From Bacteroidaceae bacterium (GTDB lineage: Bacteria > Bacteroidota > Bacteroidia > Bacteroidales > Bacteroidaceae), in NCBI GenBank assembly GCA_900772575.1, contig CAAHEN010000260.1, forward strand, positions 1 to 5,957: DNA of 5,957 nucleotides, in the 5' to 3' direction. Below, piece after piece: positions 1 to 5,068 of the stretch. A program made the position numbers and the translations under genes. Position 1 is the stretch's first letter; the number at the start of each line of letters is the position of its first letter. Below the pieces are notes generated by a model. The model had not been told where the DNA came from, made no database searches, and saw nothing but the letters and a program-made list of their open reading frames with translations.

Positions 1-93
1 GAGGAAAGGGTCGTCCGCGTGGATGGCCTTTATTTGTACCTTGAAATTGCCGGCATTGCCTGCATATGGCGAAAATGCGCCCGGTTTTCGGAG

Positions 94-156
94 AAACTTC
101 CCTAGGGCCCGGCGAAATTTGCTCTGGGCTAATTCAAATTTGCCCTAGGGAAGTTT
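94..156. repeat. Perfect 15-bp inverted repeat with extended inner stem
   Basis: The arm at 94-108 (AAACTTCCCTAGGGC) is the exact reverse complement of 142-156. Inside it, 115-121 can pair with 135-141 (both carry AAATTT) across a 6-base bulge on the left side, leaving a 13-base loop. In total 22 base pairs can form. Each arm itself contains the palindrome CCCTAGGG. The right arm runs into TTTT at 154-157, and the left arm read on the minus strand ends in TTTCTC, so it could act as a weak two-way intrinsic terminator between the locus and a neighbour to the left. It could equally be one copy of a palindromic repeat scattered in the genome. The structure is seen directly; its role is inference. 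Confidence 0.6.
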
Positions 157-316
157 TGCAGAGGCCCAGATTTAACATGCAAAATGGGCCCGAAGGTTAA
201 ATAGGTTAAGGTGCCGTTTCGGCAATCGGTGCAAAAAGGTGAAGTGACGTGTGGCGCGGAGTTATATTATGGGGGTGTATTGTCGTGTTATGGGGTTGCC
301 GCATTGTGGGGAGGGA

Positions 317-342
317 GGCAGCCCCGTCCCGGGGCTTCTGCC
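317..342. repeat. GC-rich hairpin in noncoding DNA
   Basis: GGCAG at 317-321 pairs with CTGCC at 338-342, and CCCC at 322-325 pairs with GGGG at 331-334. This gives nine pairs with a 3-base bulge (335-337) and a 5-base loop. No T run follows, so it does not look like a terminator. No function can be assigned. Confidence 0.4.
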
Positions 343-405
343 GCACAGGTCTCGCTCGCCATACATTTCATATGCCATATGCATATACCGCCAGCCGCAC
401 ACACC

Positions 406-450
406 GATCGCACACCACTGATCGCGCATCATCCATCGCGCACCATCATT
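406..450. repeat. Degenerate three-unit tandem repeat, about 15-base period
   Basis: Three neighbouring units share the core (G)ATCGC(A/G)CA: 406-419, 420-434 and 435-450. Each continues with a C/A/T-rich tail containing CCA or TCA. The copies differ at several positions. Such a patch could be a set of binding sites or simple low-complexity DNA; nothing in the window decides between these. Confidence 0.35.
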
Positions 451-508
451 CTGCCCCTGTTTTCCGCCGCCACGCCTTAAAGTTCTGAAGGCGACAATTG
501 ACAAATAC

Positions 509-544
509 GGTAAAACCGAAATGATGTGCGTGGGTTTTATTACC
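509..544. repeat. Hairpin in AT-rich upstream DNA
   Basis: TAAAACC at 511-517 is the reverse complement of GGTTTTA at 533-539. The flanking GG (509-510) can also pair with CC (543-544) across a 3-base bulge. The loop is 15 bases. It lies about 360 bases before the first gene. It may be a protein-binding dyad or a transcript hairpin; neither is shown. Confidence 0.35.
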
Positions 545-668
545 TGATATTTGCCAACCCGACTTGACAGAAATGACGATGTTTTGCTTTTCCAGAGTAA
601 AAGCGCCGGCATTTATCTTTTATTTATCAATCGTTAACTAAACGGGGGGTAAAATTTGGAGTTCTTAT

Positions 669-676
669 TAAATTTG
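669..676 (+). promoter_or_regulatory. Possible Bacteroidota -7 box
   Basis: TAAATTTG at 669-676 matches the TAnnTTTG -7 consensus of Bacteroidota primary-sigma promoters exactly. Transcription would start near 682-684, giving a leader of about 220 bases before the start codon at 904 and placing the interleaved repeats of 691-738 at its very 5' end. There is no good TTTG -33 box at the proper distance: the TTTG at 655-658 is too close. An AT-rich context can produce this match by chance, so the call is weak. Confidence 0.22.
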
Positions 677-690
677 CAAGCGAGTCCCAT

Positions 691-738
691 TGATGCTTCG
701 GACTGGGAACTGAAAAGAAAGCATCATCCTCCAGTCCG
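691..738 (+). promoter_or_regulatory. Two interleaved inverted repeats (pseudoknot-type order)
   Basis: TGATGCTT at 691-698 is the exact reverse complement of AAGCATCA at 719-726, and the directly adjoining CGGACTGG at 699-706 is the exact reverse complement of CCAGTCCG at 731-738. The order is A-B-A'-B', so the two stems cross instead of nesting. In RNA they could form a pseudoknot, or two competing hairpins. The gaps are 0 bases (A to B), 12 bases (B to A') and 4 bases (A' to B'), which would strain a classic coaxial pseudoknot with both stems full length, so partial stems or switching are more realistic. The element sits 166 bases before the first gene. Its role as a leader element is inference. 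Confidence 0.45.
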
Positions 739-903
739 CTTGTCGTCTCTCCCTGACGTGTCCGCCGTTCGCTGTGGGTACGTCTCCGCATTCAGATTGA
801 AAAAACGAGTTCATGCCCCGGCGGCCGTCAGGTTACCGACAGTCACAGCATTCGACAAAGGCATCGTCACACACACGTATCACCCTCAGTAGTAGACCGA
901 GTT

Positions 904-1506
904 ATGAAGAGTCCTACAAAGCAGCAAGCCACACGTTGGCTGATGGCGCTGGCCGTCAGTGCCCCGTTGTTCAGTGCCGTCGGCACGGCCCAGCGTGTGG
1001 CCATCAAGAGTAACCTCCTCCACGATGCCACGCTGACACCCAACCTGGGCGCCGAACTGGCCGTGGGGCGCAAGCAGACCGTCCAGCTCTCGTATGGTCT
1101 TAATCCGTGGCGCTTCTCCAGCGGCCGCCAGTGGCGTCACTGGCAGCTCATCCCCGAGTACCGCTGGTGGCCCTGCTCCCGCTTCAACGGCCATTTCTTC
1201 GGGATACACGGCACGGTCGGCGAGTTCAACATGGCCAAGGTGGACTTCACCATGCCCTTCACCGGCTGGCCTGGCGATCTCGACAGCAAGCGCTATGAAG
1301 GCTGGAATGCCGGCGGTGGCATCACCTACGGCTATTCCTACATCCTGGGCCGTCACTGGAACATCGAGGCCGCCATCGGCGTCGGCTATGAGTACATCAG
1401 CTACAAGAAATATCCCTGCAAGGATTGCGGCACGCTCGAGGCCCGCGGCCACAAGAACTATTTCGGTCCGACGAAGCTGTCCCTCTCGCTCGTCTACGTC
1501 TTCTAG
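904..1506 (+). CDS. DUF3575-type outer-membrane protein of fimbrial locus
   Basis: The product has 200 residues and resembles the DUF3575 family found beside fimbrial genes in Bacteroidales. Residues 1-29 form a Sec signal peptide with a hydrophobic core (about 12-26) and a likely cut after GTA at 27-29. The mature part begins with the family-typical KSNLLHDATLTPNLGAEL (35-52). It then alternates aromatic-rich strands with short turns and ends in VYVF, a terminal phenylalanine as in outer-membrane beta-barrels. A CKDC pair lies in a loop at about 172-175. A small outer-membrane barrel or barrel-like protein is therefore the best guess; no enzymatic motif is visible and its exact job is unknown. 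The ATG at 904 is chosen because it gives the signal peptide directly. The next gene follows after 27 bases with no terminator, so the two are probably cotranscribed. Confidence 0.88.
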   Translation: MKSPTKQQATRWLMALAVSAPLFSAVGTAQRVAIKSNLLHDATLTPNLGAELAVGRKQTVQLSYGLNPWRFSSGRQWRHWQLIPEYRWWPCSRFNGHFFGIHGTVGEFNMAKVDFTMPFTGWPGDLDSKRYEGWNAGGGITYGYSYILGRHWNIEAAIGVGYEYISYKKYPCKDCGTLEARGHKNYFGPTKLSLSLVYVF

Positions 1507-1533
1507 TCACCACCACTCCATAATAATCGCAAG

Positions 1534-2964
1534 ATGAAGTTCCTGAAGTCCCTCATACTGCTGGCGACGGTTGCCGTCGCCCTTCCCCTGTCAGCGGCCA
1601 CTGCCCGCGACCGTGGCGGCGAGGCCCGCGTGACCCGTATCGCCGGCCGTGCCGCCGGAGAATCGTTCGTCGTCTCGTGGCGCCTCGTGCTCGACAGCCT
1701 CCGCCTGCCGGCCAACAGCGTCATCGCCTACCGTCCCGTCGTCGAGGACAGCCTCGGCCACACGCTCGCGCTGCCTCCCGTTGTCGTCGCGGGGCGCAAC
1801 CAGCATTATATCTACCAGCGCGACGGCGGTCTGGCGGACTATCCCGACGCCATCGAGCTGCGGCGCAAGAACGGCAGTGCCCAGACCTACACCTACCGCC
1901 ACGCCGTACCGCTCAAGGACTGGATGCGCGAGGCCCGCGTCAGTGTCGTCGAGGACACCTGCGGCTGCGGCAACCTGCTCGGGCAGCGCAAGGGGCGCCC
2001 CTACGACGTCAACCCGCATCTGGAGCGCCGCTTCGTCGCCGCCTACCTGCCGCCTGTGGCCGGTCCGGATCCAGTCCTCTCGCTCCGGGGCCGCGCCTAC
2101 ATCGACTTCCCTGTCAACCGCACCGAGCTCTTCCCCGACTACCACGACAATCCCGCCGAGCTGCACAAGATCATGCGCACCATCGACACCGTGCGCGGCA
2201 ATGCCGCCGTCGAGATCACGTCCATCTCCATCCACGGTTACGCCTCGCCCGAAGGGCCGTGGGACAACAACGTGCGTCTGGCTCGCGGGCGCGCCGCCAC
2301 GCTCAAGGAACACGTCAGCCGCCAGTACGACTTCCCCGACACACTCTGGCACGTGCAGTCGACACCCGAGGACTGGGCCGGACTGGACAGCTTCCTCGTC
2401 AAGAGCAATCTGGAGCACCGCGACGAGATCCTCGCCATCGTGCGCTCTGCCATGGCCCCCGACCCAAAGAACGAGCGCATCAAGCGTGAGTATCCCGAGC
2501 AGTACCGCTTCATCCACGCCCAGTGGTACCCCTATCTCCGCCACTCGGACTATGAGGTGAAATACCGCATACGCCCCATGACCGACGCCGAGGCCGAGCG
2601 CCTGATGCAGACCGAGCCGCGCCTGCTCTCGCTCAACAAGCTCTACCGCATCGCCAACCTCTACGCGCCAGGCAGAGCGCGCTACAACCGCGCCCTCGAG
2701 ACGGCGGCCCGCATCTACCCAGACGATCCCGTGGCCAACGTCAACGTGGCCAACGTGGCCCTACGTGCCGGTGATCTGGAGCGCGCCGAGCGCCATCTGG
2801 CCAAGGCCGGCGACTCGCCGGAGGCCGACCACGCCCGGGGCGTGCTGGCCCTGTTGCGCGGTGACTATGCCGCTGCCCGCCAGTTGCTCGTGAAGGCCCG
2901 CGATGCCGGTGTCGCCGCGGCGGCGGACAACCTGCGCCTGCTCGACGGGCAGACAGCGGACTGA
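1534..2964 (+). CDS. DUF3868/OmpA-like/TPR envelope protein of fimbrial locus
   Basis: The product has 476 residues. Residues 1-24 are a signal peptide (cut probably after ATA at 22-24). About 25-150 fit the DUF3868 N-terminal domain, which ends in a CGC pair (C143, C145). About 185-345 are OmpA-like: a strand with AYIDFPVNRTEL, then HGYASPEG (234-241), then N246-x2-L249-x3-R253-A254, matching the peptidoglycan-binding N-x2-L-x3-R-A pattern. The Asp normally found after GH-T in that loop is missing (A237/S238). The conserved stretch around EDW-GLDSFLVKSNL and YPYLR follows. About 365-470 look like two or three TPR-type helical pairs, ending in an alanine-rich tail. No lipobox is present, so it is likely periplasmic or attached to the outer membrane by its OmpA part. 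It probably supports assembly or anchoring of the fimbria; this is inferred from neighbourhood only. Confidence 0.9.
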   Translation: MKFLKSLILLATVAVALPLSAATARDRGGEARVTRIAGRAAGESFVVSWRLVLDSLRLPANSVIAYRPVVEDSLGHTLALPPVVVAGRNQHYIYQRDGGLADYPDAIELRRKNGSAQTYTYRHAVPLKDWMREARVSVVEDTCGCGNLLGQRKGRPYDVNPHLERRFVAAYLPPVAGPDPVLSLRGRAYIDFPVNRTELFPDYHDNPAELHKIMRTIDTVRGNAAVEITSISIHGYASPEGPWDNNVRLARGRAATLKEHVSRQYDFPDTLWHVQSTPEDWAGLDSFLVKSNLEHRDEILAIVRSAMAPDPKNERIKREYPEQYRFIHAQWYPYLRHSDYEVKYRIRPMTDAEAERLMQTEPRLLSLNKLYRIANLYAPGRARYNRALETAARIYPDDPVANVNVANVALRAGDLERAERHLAKAGDSPEADHARGVLALLRGDYAAARQLLVKARDAGVAAAADNLRLLDGQTAD

Positions 2965-3061
2965 CACTCTGGAAATCCACGCTGCGGCAAGCGCACACGC
3001 ACGACCGCATATAGAGATACAAACCAAGTTACATTATTAACCACATTTCAAAACCCACATC
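2965..3061 (+). promoter_or_regulatory. 97-base leader before the fimbrillin gene
   Basis: The gap is GC-rich at first and becomes AT-rich in its last 50 bases, just ahead of the fimbrillin ATG. There is no strong hairpin (only 5-bp TGCGG/CCGCA at 2983-2987 and 3005-3009), no T run and no exact TAnnTTTG box. The start codon is preceded by an A/C-rich stretch instead of a Shine-Dalgarno sequence, as is usual in Bacteroidota. An own promoter for the abundant shaft subunit is plausible but is not demonstrated by a clear motif. Confidence 0.3.
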
Positions 3062-4825
3062 ATGAAAAGAAAGTATTTAAGCCTGCCGCTAGCAATGGCA
3101 GCCCTCGCTTTTACCGCATGCGGCAGCGACGACATCGCGCCCAACGGTAACGGCGGTTCCACCTTCGCCGACGGCGGTTACATGAAGGTCGCCATCAACC
3201 TGCCGACCGATGCCTCAGCCAACCGCGCCGCCAACGACAACTTCGACGACGGTCTGGAGAGCGAGTACAGCGTGAAGAACGCCACCCTCATTCTCCTTCA
3301 GGGCGACACTGAGGCCGATGCCAAGGTGCACAGCGCCTACGACCTCTCGTTCAGCCCGAGCGGCAAGGTGAACGAACAGATCACCACCACATCGCGCATC
3401 GTGGCCAAGGCTGACAATGAGATCGGCGACAAGCTCTTCGCCCTCGTCGTGCTCAACAACAACGGCATCGTCAAGGCCGACGGCAACAAGCTTATGGTCA
3501 ATGGAGAAGACTGGAGCAACAAGTCGTTTGGCGATCTCCAGAACCTCACGCTGACCCAGAGCTTCACCGGCGACGGCCTGCTCATGGCCAATGCCGCCCT
3601 GGCCACGACGCCCGGCGGCGCCCAGGCCTCCGAAGGCGAGGTGAAGGTGCTGACCGATGTCTCTGGCCAGGTCTACAAGACAGAGGCTGAGGCCGCAGCC
3701 AACCCTGCCGCCAGCATCTACGTGGAGCGCGCCATGGCCAAGGTGACCATGCAGCCCAAGGAAGGCACGTTCGATGACAAGAGCGAGAACTCCGAGCTTG
3801 CCAACCTCACATACAAGCTCGACGGCTGGGCCCTCGACGTGACCAACAAGAGCAGTTTCTTCCTGCACAATACGACGGGCATGGCCGACTGGAAAGGCCT
3901 GGCCTCAGACCTGGTCAACGCCAATCCCTACCGCTTCGTCGGCCATACGCCGCTGGAGAATGGCGTCAGCCTCTATCGCACCTACTGGGGCATCGACCCG
4001 AACTATGACAAGGCAGATGTCACCGCAGACTTCAACAGGCTCGTGTGGAATGACGCCAATTTCTCTGTCGCCCTCGGCAACAATGCGCCCCAGTATTGCT
4101 ACGAGAACACCTTCGACGTGGCCAACCAGCGGAATGACCGTACCACGCAGGCCGTGGTGCGCGTGAAGGTCAACGCTGACGGCGGCACGTTCTACATCGT
4201 CAACGGTGACAAGACGAAACTCTACACCACGGAGAACATTGAGAAGCTCGTCAACGCCACCGCTGCCGCCAAGTATGGCACAGAGGTCGAGAGCTGGATC
4301 GATGCACTCTCCGCAGAGGTGGGCAAGTCTCTTGAAGCAAGCTGGAAGATGACCTTCGGTGACCGCGACGAGAATGGCGTACGCCCCATTGCCGGGGTCG
4401 AGGCCGTTGCCACAGAGGCTGGCAAGACAGAGACGGTTGGTACCTATACCCTCACCGCCGACCAGATTTCCGCTGTCTCCGCCGAACTCAAGGACATCAC
4501 CGAGTACACCGACGGCTACACCTACTATCCCATCCGCATCAAGCACTTCGGTGACGACCTGACACCGTGGAACGCCGGTGAGACCCCCACTCCTGGCGCA
4601 GGCAATGTCTACCCTGAAGGTGAACAGCAGGCTGCCCGCTATCTTGGCCGCTACGGCGTGCTCCGCAACAACTGGTACGACCTGTCCATCAACAGCATCA
4701 AGGGCCTCGGCTCCGCTGTCGTGCCCTCTTACAACGGCGATCCGGACGACGAGCTCTACAACTACATCTCTGTCCGCATCAATGTCCTCTCTTGGGCCAA
4801 GCGCAGCCAGAGCGCAGACCTCTGA
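3062..4825 (+). CDS. mfa1: Mfa1-family major fimbrial subunit (fimbrillin), lipoprotein precursor
   Basis: This 587-residue protein is the shaft subunit of a type V fimbria. A lipoprotein signal peptide ends in the lipobox FTAC with C20 as lipid site. About 36-228 form the N-terminal fimbrillin domain (GGYMKVAINLP, then EYSVKNATLILL at 68-79). In the loop after the first strand, SANR55-A56 resembles the Arg-Ala bond cut in Porphyromonas FimA and Mfa1 maturation. About 229-580 form the second domain, with the CYENTFDV motif (346-353) and a C-terminal fimbrillin region: RYGVLRNNWYDLSINSIKG (530-548) and ISVRINVLSWAKR near the end, the segment expected to act in donor-strand exchange. A lysine/glutamate/alanine-rich stretch at about 392-455 looks like a variable surface insertion. 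The Mfa2/FimB-like anchor gene follows 243 bases downstream. The family is sure; orthology to Mfa1 itself is not. Confidence 0.95.
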   Translation: MKRKYLSLPLAMAALAFTACGSDDIAPNGNGGSTFADGGYMKVAINLPTDASANRAANDNFDDGLESEYSVKNATLILLQGDTEADAKVHSAYDLSFSPSGKVNEQITTTSRIVAKADNEIGDKLFALVVLNNNGIVKADGNKLMVNGEDWSNKSFGDLQNLTLTQSFTGDGLLMANAALATTPGGAQASEGEVKVLTDVSGQVYKTEAEAAANPAASIYVERAMAKVTMQPKEGTFDDKSENSELANLTYKLDGWALDVTNKSSFFLHNTTGMADWKGLASDLVNANPYRFVGHTPLENGVSLYRTYWGIDPNYDKADVTADFNRLVWNDANFSVALGNNAPQYCYENTFDVANQRNDRTTQAVVRVKVNADGGTFYIVNGDKTKLYTTENIEKLVNATAAAKYGTEVESWIDALSAEVGKSLEASWKMTFGDRDENGVRPIAGVEAVATEAGKTETVGTYTLTADQISAVSAELKDITEYTDGYTYYPIRIKHFGDDLTPWNAGETPTPGAGNVYPEGEQQAARYLGRYGVLRNNWYDLSINSIKGLGSAVVPSYNGDPDDELYNYISVRINVLSWAKRSQSADL

Positions 4826-5068
4826 TCCGCTTTCGGAAACCATGAAGCCAGGGAGCCAGGGTATTGAGCCAGATATTTGGACCGCTTGGACAGCCTGAAG
4901 CTCCAGGCAAGCACACACCCACGGGGCCGGCGCCGTGCCGGCAAGGCCAGACGCCGGCCCCGTTCCTATATTCAAGAAACCGGGATGCAAGCGCGCGTGG
5001 CCACCGTCACCCGCAACCGCCCCCTCTTCAGCCACCCCAATTACAGTATCCACGTGAAATCGGAGCAT
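4826..5068 (+). other. 243-base gap between shaft and anchor genes
   Basis: There is no gene in this gap. It has a triplicated GCCAG word (within 4844-4872), a moderate hairpin at 4884-4912 (GCTT/AAGC outside, GCCTG/CAGGC inside) and the strong hairpin at 4921-4963. The anchor-gene reading frame stays open upstream to an ATG at 4985, but that extension would hide the lipoprotein signal and is not favoured. The GATATTTG at 4872-4879 misses the -7 consensus by one base and has no -33 partner. Confidence 0.5.
4921..4963 (+). terminator. Strong hairpin after fimbrillin gene, likely terminator or attenuator
   Basis: ACGGGGCCGGCG at 4921-4932 is the exact reverse complement of 4952-4963, giving a perfect 12-bp, almost all G/C stem with a 19-base loop. 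It lies 95 bases after the fimbrillin stop and 105 bases before the next start. Only a short pyrimidine-rich tail (TTCCTATATTC) follows, so it is not a textbook intrinsic terminator. It may act as a partial terminator or as a barrier protecting the 3' end of an abundant shaft mRNA. Either effect would give much shaft subunit and little anchor. The stem is seen; the effect is inference. Confidence 0.55.

Larger units (their letters stand above)
1..903. other. Long upstream region without a supported gene
   Basis: I see no convincing gene in these 903 bases. Short open frames exist (for example near 211-480 and 656-892) but they have no signal peptide, no recognisable motif and unnatural composition, and they overlap one another on both strands. 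The stretch is rich in inverted repeats, listed separately: 94-156, 317-342, 509-544 and 691-738. Smaller items are a 7-base direct repeat AGGTTAA at 194-200 and 203-209, a 5-bp hairpin at 212-224, a CATATG-rich patch at 369-386 and a degenerate triplet repeat at 406-450. Positions 480-680 are visibly more AT-rich than the genes, as expected for a control region. The most likely role is the promoter and leader of the fimbrial genes that start at 904, preceded by the 3' or 5' flank of an unseen neighbour. Confidence 0.6.

Noticed and set aside
94..156. Invertible promoter flanked by inverted repeats
   Set aside because: The arms enclose only 33 bases, too short to hold a promoter of the known Bacteroides invertible type, and I found no second matching arm further on.
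406..450. CRISPR array
   Set aside because: The units are about 15 bases, degenerate and without spacers.
498..568. TTGACA at 498-503 and again at 563-568 as sigma-70 type -35 boxes
   Set aside because: Neither has a TATAAT-like box at 16-18 bases, and Bacteroidota primary-sigma promoters use a different consensus.
262..612. 116-codon minus-strand frame in the upstream region
   Set aside because: No signal peptide, motif or plausible composition. It overlaps equally unsupported plus-strand frames and crosses hairpins.
886..1452. 188-codon open frame on the minus strand
   Set aside because: It is antisense to the DUF3575-like gene, which has a signal peptide and a family-typical start and end. 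No independent evidence supports this frame.
1591..2544. 317-codon open frame on the minus strand
   Set aside because: It is fully antisense to the DUF3868/OmpA-like gene. Its V/G/D-rich product is a mirror of GC-biased third positions.
4985..5068. Upstream in-frame ATG adding 28 residues to the anchor protein
   Set aside because: The extension is polar and basic and would bury the lipoprotein signal that starts naturally at 5069.
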